From: Larix kaempferi
Lineage: Eukaryota; Streptophyta; Pinopsida; Pinales; Pinaceae
NCBI GenBank assembly: GCA_027924585.1
Contig: BSBM01000047.1
Coordinates: 22,011,501-22,075,500, forward strand
Direction of reading: 5' to 3'
DNA length: 64,000 nucleotides
Under the pieces are notes generated by a model. It did not search any database. It was given only the letters and a program-made list of their open reading frames with translations, and had not been told where the DNA came from. Both the position numbers and the translations under genes were made by a program. Of the stretch, positions 49,311-61,129 are shown piece by piece; the first letter of the stretch is position 1, and the number at the start of each line of letters is the position of its first letter.

Positions 49311-52300
49311 ACTTCGTCCCGAAGTTATGGTCACAATAATGCAGGAAAATATTGACTCATAGTTTATGCAATTCCACAAATGGCGGGTCCTGGCCATACA
49401 TGTCCTACTTAGCTTTTAATCTTGACCCAATATGCCGATATTATCTTTTAATTTTACTTCTCTTATCTCGTGATGTGTGTTCTAATATGTAAAGAATATT
49501 TTAGATTAATCCTTTTGTTGGGCCTCAATGTTATGGCTAGAATGCCTCAATGTTATAATCATGTTCTATCCACCTTAGTATCCTATTTCATACCCTGTTC
49601 AATATTATTTGAGTTACATCATCCAGATAAGTTTATCCATCACAAAACGGAGTTTACCGAAGCTTTTATTGATCCAACTTGGCGTGGAATAGTCAACCAT
49701 TTAAATTGGGGTCATTTGAACTTATAATTTGTATTCACTCAATGTGCAACTACCAAGGACTCTTGAGGTTTGCATACCTCTTTGGGGAAGAAGATTCATG
49801 TCCTCAAAATCGTAAGGTCATATATTATTGATTCCGTATCGGTAATAAACAATAACAAAAGTGTCGTAACATCGTTAAACTAGGGGAACTATCATCGTTT
49901 ATAAGGTTTTCATGGCTATTTCTTATCAAAACGTAATTGTCACCATGTTTATTTATTATTCTCTCCTTTTAAACTAATATAACCTATGGAGAAACCATTC
50001 CTGCTTCAATTCCTTAAGAATTTCGTAGCTAGTCTTGTTCCCATCCTTACTATTACAAGGTAATTATTAGCATTTATCCTAGTATGCCATTGTATTGGTA
50101 CAGCACCACTCTTGCATTTATACTTCATAAAGACCTTAATCCAATCCTATAGGTTGAACGAAACATCATTACTTAATATGTTGAATCATATTAGAACTTC
50201 ATGACAACCGCTTTAATCGAGTTAAGTGGCGGATTAGGGGGGGGTGATTCTTATGAATCTCTTATTATTACCCAAGATCATTACTATATTAGGTATGATT
50301 AATCCGAAATTTTCTCAAAAACCTTATTGCACCGTTACCCCAATATTTAACTTATTCATTCTAAAGTCATGTACCCCCTTAAGAGAATAGTCCTTTATTA
50401 AGCTTTATTTGCAATCTCCTTGTTTAAGTGCATGGTGGTTTTCCTTAATGTGATTTAGAAGGATACCTATCCTTGTATCCAACAAATTTATTTCCATCCA
50501 TTATCTTACCTATATAAGGTATTCTCACTAATCTATATAACATTTATCTATATTCTTAAATGAAAATTTTATTTGTAAATAGGACTATGAGAGATTCACG
50601 AGTTTTACTTCAATTTGTACCTTGTACTAAGTTACCTATACACCTGCATTGACGTTTGTGTAATTTGTTGTGGGGATCCGACACCATTCTATTTTTATCT
50701 TACCACATCCCCTTGTTTCTGCTTTAAATGTTTTTCGACTTTAAGCATTTTTGCAAAATTATATGGTGTAGTAAAACACACTAAGAGCTATGGTTTAAAA
50801 ATAATATAATTGTTTGATCACGTTAAAATGCATCTACTTCGAACTAACAAAGACGTTGTCATTTCAATGATATAGCAAGTTTCCTAATATATGCATTTTT
50901 AAAACAGACACTCATTACCAATGTTGGGTATTTCTAAAATATGTGCGCGATTTGTTTATGCCGATTTGGAAAAAAGTAGTAGTCTATGTGGTAGTTTGAA
51001 TGGAATTGAGACTGTTGTAAAGAGAATACTTGCATATTCATACATGAGTGCATTCTCCAATTCTCTTTTACCGCATTGGGACCATGAAATCCATCCAAAT
51101 ACCCTAGCCTCTATTTCACCTAAATTGGAAGTTAAAATGACGAAATTGTGATCAAAATTTTTTAATATGAAAATAAGCACAACTGAGTCATAAGATGGAC
51201 ATTAACATAAATGTGATCGTGGTCTCTACGGTTGTGGTGATTAATTAGGACGGTAAGTTGCTAGACATTTAATCTTATTGTTAGATGTATTTGTTAAATC
51301 AATTGTGACAATATTGATGGTTGAGCATTGCATCAGTATTTTCGATTTTAATGTCGATGTAACAAAGTTGTTCTCAATTAACGTGAATAACATCCCTAAT
51401 ATATGAATTTGTAATTTAAATGTGTGGTGTTCATCTCATTTGAAAAGACTTTCTTTTACTACTAGCTTTACCACTTGTATAGTAAATGATTGTGAAATAT
51501 TTAAATCTTTTTACTATTAATGTCTATTTTAAATTTATAATTACGAGTATAATAATTTATTAATTAAATGTGAAACTAATCTATGATTATGACCATAGTA
51601 ACTTATGTGTTGTGTCGATCTTAATTAAAAGTATCACGTTTGCTTTTAACTTTAACCATTAACAAATATGGTTTAATAAACGAGTACAACCCCCTTTTTT
51701 TAAAATGAGTTTATAATGACTTTTGTAATTTTAATATACTCAATGTTATGTTTATTTAAAATTGTTTCAAATAAATTTTGAGTATAGAGTAAGGTTCTTA
51801 ATATTCACATAGGTGATTGAAACTCGGATTATATTTATTTCTATTACTTATACTCATTTATTTCGTATATTTTTTTTTCAATATGTTTTCACCTTATTTT
51901 ATAACTATAATTGTATTCTTTTCTTCATATTTTACATATCCATCCTTATTTTTTACTTTTTATTTCTTTCTTCCCTCTTTTTTTTTTTTTTTTTTTCTGT
52001 ATCATTATATAATTATACCTACTTTTTATTTTATTTTATGTGGGATGTTTAAATATAATAAATACTTAGACAATTTGATTAAGCAAGTAAATTTATGATA
52101 CCCTAGATCTTCACCAACCCACTTAACCCATTCTTTATAGATATATATATTTATTCATTTATTTCTTTTCCAAATTTTAAATATTTTAAATTTCTCCTTA
52201 AATATAACTATAATTTAAATTTTATATATGAAAATTTGAATATAACTTCTCCCACAATTAAACTAATTTAAATTAAATTAAATAATAATAAATATAAAAA

Positions 52301-52599
52301 AAAATATAATTTAAGTATTAACTTTTCATTCTTAGCAACAATTAAATTAAATTAAATTAAATAAACAAAATAAATTAAATTAAATTAAAGTAGTTAGATT
52401 AAATTAATTAATTAAAAGACATTAAATTTAAATTAATACATAAAAAAATATTAAATCAATTTAATTTAATTTGATTAAAAGACATTAATATAATTAAATT
52501 AATATTTTACGGCATTAAATTAAATTAATAAGGTTAAATTAATATTTAAAGACATTAATTAAATTTTTTTTTTTTAAAACAATACAAAACACAAAAAAA
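49311..52599. other. element B interior, left part: no coding capacity seen
   Basis: 3.3 kb of AT-rich sequence. A pyrimidine-rich stretch lies at about 51810-52045, and highly AT-rich words of the AAATTAAATTAAATT type at 52260-52560. Open frames (49470-49727, 50921-51151 and others) lack any domain. No retroviral motif was found on either strand. Confidence 0.5.
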
Positions 52600-52639
52600 G
52601 ACCTCACTCGAGAGATTTGACGCGAAGGTGATTTGACGC

Positions 52640-52865
52640 GATAAGGACGATCGAACGGCTCCTATTCATTCCGCGTGGGCAACCTGCTCGAGCGATAACA
52701 GGGTTCGGTGGTCGCGGAAGGAAAACCGCCGTCACACGTGTCCTTTTCTTACTCGTCCGCATCCAGAAAAGCGGTTTCGCAAACCACTTTAAGGGCCACG
52801 CGGAAACCGCCTACGTGGCATCGACTTTTCTCTATTTAAGGAGGAACGAGGTTACATTTTTTTTT
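52640..52865 (+). repeat. direct repeat copy 1, promoter-like, left of the captured fragment
   Basis: Matches 54680-54905 in order through GGTGGTCGCGGA, ACACGTGTC, GCATCC/GCATAT, AAGCGG, GCAAACC, GCGGAAACC, ACGTGSCATC and CATTTA/CTATTTA-AGG. It contains the G-box-like core ACACGTGT and a TATA-like TCTATTTAAGGAGG near 52833-52846, so it could be the captured gene's own promoter region. Confidence 0.75.
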
Positions 52866-53480
52866 TGTGTTGTAGGGCTGCTCCTCGCGTGAAGAGCTCG
52901 CGGTGCCGAGCGCTAGGGTTTGGCCCTACTTCACTACCACCTCCCATCTCCCTCTCCGCCTTCACCTCTGCACAGGCATGACAGATAACGGGATGGCTGT
53001 AGTGGCGGGCGTGGATGCTTGGGCTGTAATGGTGAGTGTGGGCTCTCTTCGACTTGGTAGAGGGCCGATGATAATGTGGGCTCTGGTGTGAGCTTAGCAC
53101 CTGAGCTGTAATTTAGTGCGTGGTCTCCATTAGACCTGGCAGAGTGTCGTGGAACGAAGGAGCTTTGCAGTTTCTCAGTGGGAGACAGTTTTTTTTTGGA
53201 GTTCTGTCAGATTCTAGACGGCATGGGAATCATCGTTTAAACAAAAGGTATATAGGGGAAACAGTGAAAACCCTAGCAGGAGGGTCAAACAGCACGAGTT
53301 AAGTTTAATTGCACAGGAAGCTTATGAGGAATGTTAGAAATCAAAGACTGTAGGATTGAATTTGAAGTCCCTTATTGATTTATTCGCTCGGTTACGAGAG
53401 ATTTAGAGACAGTCTCCGAAGATTGATTTACTTATCAAGAAAGTTTTTTTTTCTGTTTTTGTTTTTATACATCAGCAATA
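52866..53480 (+). promoter_or_regulatory. putative captured 5' leader upstream of the SMAX1-like start
   Basis: A GC-richer stretch follows the TATA-like box and contains CTAGGGTTTGGCC-type leader sequence and several T-rich, intron-like tracts (53183-53191, 53442-53466). The last bases before the start codon are CATCAGCAATA. No frame across it is convincingly coding. I infer it is the transcribed leader, possibly with an intron, carried along with the coding fragment. Confidence 0.45.
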
Positions 53481-53684
53481 ATGCAAGCAGGGCTAAGCAC
53501 CGTGCAGCAGACTCTAACTCCGGAGGCAGCAAGCATCTTAAATCATGCCATAACAGAAGCTGGTCGCCCTGGGCACGGCCGAACAATTCCTCTACATGTC
53601 ACGGTGACGTTTTGGGAAGCCCCTACTAACCACCTGCGCCAGGCTGGCCAGGCTGCGAATTCAAGGTTTAGGGAATGGTGCTGA
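53481..53684 (+). pseudogene. SMAX1/SMXL/D53-like N-terminal (Clp-N) fragment
   Basis: The predicted peptide begins MQAGLSTVQQTLTPEAASIL, then NHAITEAGRPGHGRTIPLHV and LRQA. This matches, in order, the N-terminus of SMAX1-like proteins (M-x-A-G-L-S-T-x-Q-Q-T-L-T-P-E-A-A, N-x-x-I-x-E-A, H-G-x-T-x-P-L-H-V, L-R-Q-A). Family members are ClpB-related repressors of about 900-1100 residues, degraded through MAX2/D3 after karrikin or strigolactone perception. Only about 50 codons are similar. The frame then diverges and stops at 53682-53684, and no ATPase-like or EAR-motif part is present. It lies antisense to element B. Confidence 0.85.
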
Positions 53685-54679
53685 AGCCACCCGCAATAAG
53701 ATGATGAGATTAGAAGACTCATAGAAATCCTTTTAAAAGTTTTAAGAAGAAGAATCCAGTTCTCGTAAGGGAGAAAGAGCCCGATGCTATAACAAAATAC
53801 TTGTGCAGAGAATAGAAAAAGGTGAAACCCCAGCGCAGCTTCAGATCCTTCATTCTGAAACAGATATGTCCGCTTTCTGTTCAGGAGCAAAGATAACGAT
53901 AGCTTTACTGTGCGTTCGGGTAATGGGACCGAATGGTGGACGGTCTCGTCTCCAACGCCGTGGCCATACTGGACGGCCTCGTCTTCCAGGTTTCTTGTCT
54001 AACAGTTGCTTTATGCTGTTCGCTTTTAAGCTTTTGTACACTTAAAATTGGATTGGGTCTCGAGAGAACCAGCTATGGCAGGCGGGCAATCACAATTTTC
54101 TTGCTTTGCTTGGGCGCTCCTTGAATCCCTGGCATTTACAACCTCTCCATTGTACTGTTGTGTTTTATGACATTTCCGCTTCTGAAATTTTCTCTCTCAT
54201 TCCATGGCCGCGGATATTTGATTGTGGGTGCTTTCATTTTCAAGGTTTATATTACTGCCTATGGTTTTCTTTCGTTTCGCGCTTTCTGGAGGGATCAGGG
54301 TGTATGTGATTTGGAGCGTTTTAGTTTATTGTTTCGTTTGATGCCCCATATTCCTATCAGAGATAGAACCTATGTATTCACTCAACAACAGCAGCAGCTC
54401 GGTCTGCTCTGCTCTGCCGTATGGATATGTAAACGCTATCAACAATACCGTGCTTTCACTCCATTCACTCATGATTGCCTTCATATCTAAGGTGGGTTTA
54501 CATTGATTAGGTAGAATCATTGCACATATTTGTTGGGCAATGAGGATTATACAGGCAGGCTACGGAAACGTCCAAAGCTATGTGCTCGTTTTGGTGGTCA
54601 TCTCAGCTAGACGAGCATTAGAACTCTTTGTAGTGCCGACGTGGTAAAGTTCATTTGGGTTGGAGGTTTGCGAGAGTCG
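53685..54679 (+). other. rest of the captured GC-richer segment
   Basis: No SMXL similarity continues here. A stretch at 53933-53990 (MVDGLVSNAVAILDGLVFQ followed by CAG/GTTTCTTG) looks like a short exon with a donor site but is unrecognised. Other open stretches (54158-54490 and 53543-53890 on the minus strand) have no domain. It could be a second captured fragment or altered downstream gene sequence. Confidence 0.4.
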
Positions 54680-54905
54680 TACAGGAAGATCGATAGCTCC
54701 CTAACCGTCCCGCGTTGCCAACTTGCACGCGAGGTAAGGATGGTTGGTGGTCGCGGAGAAAAACCACCATCACACGTGTCATTCGTTTATGCATCCGCAT
54801 ATTAAAAAGCGGTATGGCAAACCGCTCAAGGGATGATGCGGAAACCACTTCACGTGCCATCAAAAGTACTTCCCATTTAGGGAAGAAAATGAGGTTTCGT
54901 TTTAT
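54680..54905 (+). repeat. direct repeat copy 2, right of the captured fragment
   Basis: A diverged copy (about 70% by eye) of 52640-52865 in the same orientation, with CACACGTGTC, AAAAAGCGG, GCAAACCGC and TGCGGAAACCAC. It is followed by an AT-rich stretch. Two copies flanking the captured segment suggest either duplicated promoter sequence or boundary repeats involved in capture. Confidence 0.7.
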
Positions 54906-55645
54906 TTTATATATACATACATTTTTTTTTTGTTTTTAGAAATTCGAATGTGAATAAATAAATACGGCAATAAAATATCTACATCACCACATTGCTATTT
55001 ATTTACGTAAACTTACAACGTCAAATTTTGTTCTAATCTGTATTTAAATATTGTTCCTTTATAATCATAGATTAAAATTATTTTACGCTTTAAAATTACA
55101 CTTAGAAATTACTCAATGATTATTTGTAATATTTAAAATATTACATTAAACATAAAATAATAATTTCCCATCAATCTAACTATATTATAGAATTCCTAAA
55201 TATGATTCATAAGATATGTCGGTCTTTTAGGCTATACTTGCCTGCATTTTACGTACGCACATTTTCATTATTTGAAAACCTATATTTTTGTTTTTTTTAT
55301 AAGTAGACATTTATTAACCTAGTTTTCTGTCATATTGCAGGAAGAATATGCTCATCCGCCATAGATTTGGAGTATGGGAGTCCGTTTACCTTACTAGCAG
55401 CCTCCTAGCTTTTCTCCCAACTTTCTGTTCAATTCTCGGGGTGGAGGATGCTAGGTTTACACAAACTTTCAAAATTTTATATATATTCAAGTTCTGTTTC
55501 TGTTAAGCTTTATAAATAAATAGAAAAGGGCTATTCGAGTTATCTACCCGTTTGTTATGGACATCCCGTTGTTTGTTGTTTTCTAGTAAATTTCACTATA
55601 ATTCCAGGAGTAGTTGGGCTCTAAGGTCTCAGGGTTTGAGCCTCG
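54906..55645 (-). other. element B leader region (minus strand), no gag seen
   Basis: This is the 740 bp just inside the primer-binding site, where gag would begin. The only start-like site near here on the minus strand opens a frame of ten codons. No capsid or zinc-knuckle motif. Confidence 0.5.
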
Positions 55646-55657
55646 GCTCTGATACCA
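55646..55657 (-). promoter_or_regulatory. primer-binding site of element B, tRNA-iMet type
   Basis: The plus strand reads GCTCTGATACCA, the exact complement of TGGTATCAGAGC, two bases from the LTR boundary at 55660. It fixes the element's orientation as minus. Confidence 0.93.
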
Positions 55658-55659
55658 TC

Positions 55660-58055
55660 TGTAGTGCCCAGGTTTTTCAGCAGAGCACTGGGTAGGATTT
55701 CGGAGTTAATTTTTCTATGAATTAAACTTTACTGAGGTGTAAGGAAGTAAATTTTCCAATCTGATCTCTATTTCTGTTAAATGGGATTTAGTTTACTGTT
55801 TTTCCCTCATAATTCGTACATGCGTATATATAAAAAAAATAAACTAATCCTATCCATACTTTCTTGCAACAATTGTTTTCAGCATAAGATTTGTTTCACC
55901 GTAATGAATCAGTAAAGAGCACAGTATACGCAGGGTTTTAGAGTAAGTCTCAGCATAATAATCAAATAAAACAATAACAAGGAAAGTACCTGATGCTGAT
56001 GCTAGTCGACTGTAGGTTGCAGCAGGTTATGATTTTGTTCTCATAGACAGCCAAAACGATGTTTCCACCCTACCGATCAGCTATTATCTTGCTGACCCTA
56101 GGAAATCAACGGATTTCCTAGCCCCCGAGCCCACAAACTGATAATCCTGAAAGCAGAATTCCATTGGTTTCATTTCATCATTCCATGGTAATAACTTGCT
56201 GAGTTAACCCCCTCCTCAGACTTTCTTTGAGTTTCCCACCTCCTCAAAGCTCCGAGTTAACCCCCTCCTCGGCATTCCTCCTTTTTCACAAAAATACTAA
56301 GTGTCCCTCTCCTCCAAAAACCCCCCCTTACTACTATCCAAAAACTCCCTTTATAGAAATCCTTTTCCTCCATAAATTCATAACTCCTTTTCACTCCACC
56401 GCCCCCAAAATCCTCTCTCGATCCCCTCAAACATTAATTCCCTTCCTTTGGTATTAAATGTTATTAATGTTATTAATAAAATATTATATAAATAGTTGAC
56501 CCTATTACGTCTAACTTGGAAATGGAAATAACCACACTTTAATCATTTATTAATCAATATTTAACCTTTACCTATTTTGCCATTGTTATACATGAATGGT
56601 AATATTATTAAAATAACCTTAATTAAATAATAATATTTAATTGAATTACCACAAAGTAACCGTAAATGGTGAATTTAATAAAAGTTTCTTTTAAACTATT
56701 TGTTTATCACAATGTTTACCAACAAGTAATACATAGCTTTAATTGATTTGTTTACACACCTTAGATAACTTTATATTCATTATCTGAGTTCGATCAATGC
56801 ATGATTAGCATAAGTACTTACGACAACTAATACATTTATTCAACATGTTAGGTGTTTATTTATCGATACTAATGTACAGGTGCAAGGTGTGCATACGTGG
56901 CCAGCGTATGCACATATCATAACTGTACTATAGACAAACCCCATCCTGCCTCTACATACTTGCTAACTATTAGTAGTATTTACCCTCATGCAGAAGAACA
57001 AGCATAATATATATACGGTACAATTACTTTAACATCCTCAGTTATTTAACAGTTAAGTCTTTACGATTTCACATCATTACCTTTATCTTTATATTAGTTT
57101 AATCAATCATGTACAAGGAAGGGTACCTACTACCACTAACTCAGAATCAAGGAATACCCAACCCTCAACAGTACTATCATATCCTCCCATCCTATCCTAC
57201 TGCCACATCCTCCCTGTCCTTCCTCTGCTAGTATAAAAGTGGATGTCGGACTCAACGGCCTGACCACATAGAACTTGAGAGCGATAGCGTCGGCTGAACA
57301 GAAAGCGGACCTATCCTCTCCTAGCAGGCATCCGACCATCGTCATCACACATACATGGGGAGCGTGTCTCAGCACGGCCCTCCCACGATCTCGGGTATTA
57401 TAGGAACATAGGGTGGGCAACACATCCATCCCTCTCAACATACTGGGCCTACGCCCTTATCAATTCATACTTTGTTGCTATCGAGATTATCAGTTTGTGT
57501 TATCGTAGCATCATTCTTAGCTGCCAAGGTTTACTGTACGAACATGTTCTTTTGCCAATGTGTCAGATCAAGTAACTGGCTATCCCATAGCCCTCGTGTC
57601 CTGTACGTTAGTATTTCACAAATACACATTTTATAACAAGTATTTCCATTTGATCACCCATTGATCCATATCATCAGCATCATTTTATTTCACATCACCA
57701 TTGCATCACAGATATGCATGGAATATAACAGTTCTATCAATTTCATCATAGGAGGAATCCACGTGCAACACCATATATTTCACATTTCATCAGTGGAAAC
57801 GCTTAAACATATATTTTCATCATAAAAACAATGAACCCCATGCTAATCATAACTTAATAACTGCATGAATATAGTAACATCATAACCGTGGTATCCGCAT
57901 GAAAATAGTAACATTCTAAACATAGTAGCAACATATCATCATGTCTAACATGCCAAAATATAGTTCACTCTGTCTAGCTGAGTCCAACAGATAATAAGCA
58001 AATAAAATGAAAGGTGTCTAACTCGTAAACACCTGGTCAAATATGGGGCGTTACA
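55660..58055 (-). repeat. element B 5' LTR (2396 bp)
   Basis: The partner of 46896-49291, same length, no differences noticed. Followed by TAGAT (58056-58060). Confidence 0.95.
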
Positions 58056-58060
58056 TAGAT

Positions 58061-61000
58061 GGTGGGGTTTTGTTTTAACATTGTGAATCGTTTGGCGTCG
58101 TGTGCCGGAGTCATTCCAAGCATACTTTACATAATAATAAAGGGAAGGTAAGGAGGGATATCACATCCTCATCCCCTTTAAAAATAATACCGTCCTCGGT
58201 GTTCGCTCTTCTCTTGCAGCAATCATTTGTATCACAAAACTGGAATTCAAAGGAAACAATGCTTAGTAATAACCTGTCATCGACTTCATAATCAAACTCA
58301 GGAACATAAATCATGAGTTTCTTTATTGCATATATCACTTGCAACATATGGAATAAATCTAGTGTTCCCTGATTGTATAATGTTGACAAAATCAACAACA
58401 AACAACATTCATTTGATCCAGGAGATTCTTGCCTAACACCTTAGTGCTCACACAGCAATCCTTTTTCTCATGCCTTGCCTAACACCTTAGTGCTCACGTA
58501 GCAACCATTTCATTCATGTCTTTCCTAACACCTTAGTGCTCACGCAGCAAACATCTCTTTCATGTCTTGCCTAACACCTTAGTGCTCACACAGCAGACAT
58601 TTCTTTCATGTATACTAAGCAGCGTCCTGCCTCCCACATATACATTTTCTTATAGCTTGCCTAGGTCTTACAGCCAACCGATTCTCCGAGAATCCTAGTG
58701 GCTGTTCAATCCTTGATTTTAGGGAGTATTTCAATGCCATTATAACACTCTTTACACAATTCCCCTCAAGCCTTCTCGCTTGAGTCCCGGAATTTATTTT
58801 CCCCGAGCCGCCTTGCTTGAGTCTAGAAAAATCTCTTTCAATTTAAACAATTTATTTCGTCACATTACGTTCTGTACCCATACGATTACTTTGACCAATC
58901 TCGGTCGAGTGCTTTGTTCAACAATAATTCTCAACATTTAAAATAATAAATAATGGTTGTGATGTGGGTTCTAAATCCTCACCCACTTATTTTACCTTGG
59001 TTAATATTCATGCTCTTGTCTTCCCACAAGCTGCATAAAGTTTTGACCATCAGCCAAATTCACCTGTTAGTAACAAGACAAATTATTTGTAAGAAGATAT
59101 TTTTCTATGCAAAAAAATAAGAAGATTACCCTTCACACTATAAGATCCATACTTGGTCATCTAAATTGACCCAATAGGATTACATAATGCCTTAAAATAC
59201 ATTCTTCTTTATTATGGGCATCACAATCACTTCACCTCAATCCTTTTCCTTCACCGTATTAAGTATCCATTTTTCTTGCATATGCCAACATCATGTGAGT
59301 AACAATAAATCGTCTACATATATACTTGCATATATTTTTCTAAGGATAATCACATACCTTTATGGGGGAGACTGCATATCGCTTTATTGTATGGCCCTCA
59401 TATGCCAAGGTGCACGTTTAACTTGCATTAATACACATTAGTAATCCCCTCCATATCATATAATCTATATATCAAAACGAAACAGATTATCAAGGTATCC
59501 ATGCATATAACACAAAGCTTTGACCACATGAAGGTATAATCCTTCTGTCAACCACTCCCAGTATCCCAACATTCCTAGTAAGGATCCCTGAAAATAGAAT
59601 ATACAAAAATGAAATCATAACATTTCATCATATGCATCCTTTTAACTACTTAGAATACACATGTATACTTCTTGAGTAATTATAACCATCATCCTTTTGA
59701 ACCTTCAAGCAAGGCTACCAACGTGTTCCCATGTCACACATTTATACTTCATTATTATATACAATCCTATACTGCAAAGAGACAAGGGGATTCTTAACAA
59801 TTATTCTCTTTTATCCCTTGAAATCTTCAGATAAGGTTATAATGACGAAGGATACTCGTTTGTGGAAGTAGATTTAAGTCGAAGGTCATGATAATCATTC
59901 ACAAGGATGGCAATTTCCTAGTCCTAGAAAATTTCACACAGTAGAATGTCCATTTAAACCAAATGAAGTTAATTCCTATCCTTTCAATCTTTTACCTTGA
60001 GGATGACCCTTTGTTAATCATTCATAAAAGTTTTACAACTCTTCTAACCATCTATGGTTTGGATAGTAACATTACTTACATTAACCTTGAAGATCTATTA
60101 TATATTTATAAATTCAACTAATCATTCTTTTCTACCATGTCACATAACAATTAAGGAAGAACACAAAACTAATATTCTATATCGAAACCATCGCATGTAA
60201 TATTCAATATAATGTACAAACATCTTCTACACCTTCTCTCAATAACATTTAGCCAATAAGGAGAATTTCAGGAGTTACTCCTTAGTACCATTTATGCTTT
60301 TTTCTAACATGATAAGGATCCCTCCACCCTACAATCTCGTGCACATACTTAATACAATTGTCCCAACATAAGTGCGTGAAATCAATAACTAGGTAATTCA
60401 TGACAATTTTCCAATCCTTCTCATAATGACCTAACCATCATTCATTCAATCCTTATGATTCAATATGTTTGCTATCCTGTCTTCATTTGTATAGTCACCT
60501 TTCCAAGCCTAGAACTTTCTTATCCTCATAAATAAGATTGAAACAATCAAGTACCTATGATGAATGTCTATGACTTGACTTATATATGTACTAAAGCCCT
60601 ACCAATGGCATCAATCGACCAGATATGAATGTACATCTTTCATTAGATACATAATCCTAATTATGTTTATGAACTTTTGAACATGCAAATGCTCCTATGA
60701 TTCTCATTACTACCATTACGATCAACGTATTTGAAAATATTAACAAGATCACCAAGATAAAGATAGGAACATATTCCAACTATTTTAAACATTTTTAAGG
60801 AATACTTTCTTATCCTTTAATGAAACTAATTGTAGAGCATGAGGAGATATTCATCCTCTAGTATTTATAAATAGAGGATCATTCAACTTCGGGAGGAAAC
60901 ATATAAATGCTCACATATAGACAATGCTATTCCTTTAGAATGCTTCAACAAGTGGAGTATACTTACTTGCGATTTAAAAGACATCTCGTCGATTACCTCT

Positions 61001-61115
61001 TGCTGATTCTTTGGAACATAAATTCTTTGTTTGCGTCTTATCGATGGAGTTCCCTTGACCAGCTTATATTATTTCCTCAACTGATCCCAACTAAGCCCGA
61101 GTGTTTGCAACCTGT
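58061..61115 (-). other. element A interior right of element B: no gag-pol seen
   Basis: Three kilobases that should contain A's leader and gag (minus strand) show no retroviral motif. The longest minus frame, 58401-58111, is unrecognised. A 46-bp tandem repeat lies at 58428-58611. The rest is AT-rich without features. Confidence 0.5.
58428..58611. repeat. 46-bp tandem repeat, four copies
   Basis: Units start at 58428, 58474, 58520 and 58566, each with CTTGCCTAACACCTTAGTGC then TCACRYAGCA, and a C/T-rich remainder ending CATGTC or similar. Confidence 0.93.
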
Positions 61116-61127
61116 GCTCTGATACCA
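61116..61127 (-). promoter_or_regulatory. primer-binding site of element A, tRNA-iMet type
   Basis: GCTCTGATACCA on the plus strand, two bases left of TGTAACATCCCC at 61130. It shows that A is on the minus strand and that 61130 is the inner edge of its 5' LTR. Confidence 0.92.
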
Positions 61128-61129
61128 TT

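Larger units (their letters stand above)
46896..58055 (-). mobile_element. element B: young LTR retrotransposon nested in A, carrying a captured gene fragment
   Basis: Two 2396-bp direct repeats (46896-49291 and 55660-58055) are separated by exactly 8764 bp start to start with no indels. Perfect target duplication TAGAT flanks the element (46891-46895 and 58056-58060). A reverse-complement primer-binding site lies at 55646-55657 and a minus-strand purine tract near 49293-49305, so it reads on the minus strand. I see no gag, protease, RT or integrase in the 6.4-kb interior, so it depends on other elements. The interior holds an antisense SMAX1-like fragment. Confidence 0.95.

Noticed and set aside
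51813-52098. Phe/Tyr-rich open frames resembling membrane proteins
   Set aside because: They come from a T-rich low-complexity tract inside element B; no start context or family similarity.
53543-53890. 115-codon minus-strand frame in the captured segment
   Set aside because: It is the antisense shadow of the SMAX1-like frame and its downstream sequence, with no domain of its own.
58428-58611. CRISPR-like array from the 46-bp repeats
   Set aside because: The units are directly adjacent tandem repeats with only slight variation, not repeat-spacer units, inside a retrotransposon.
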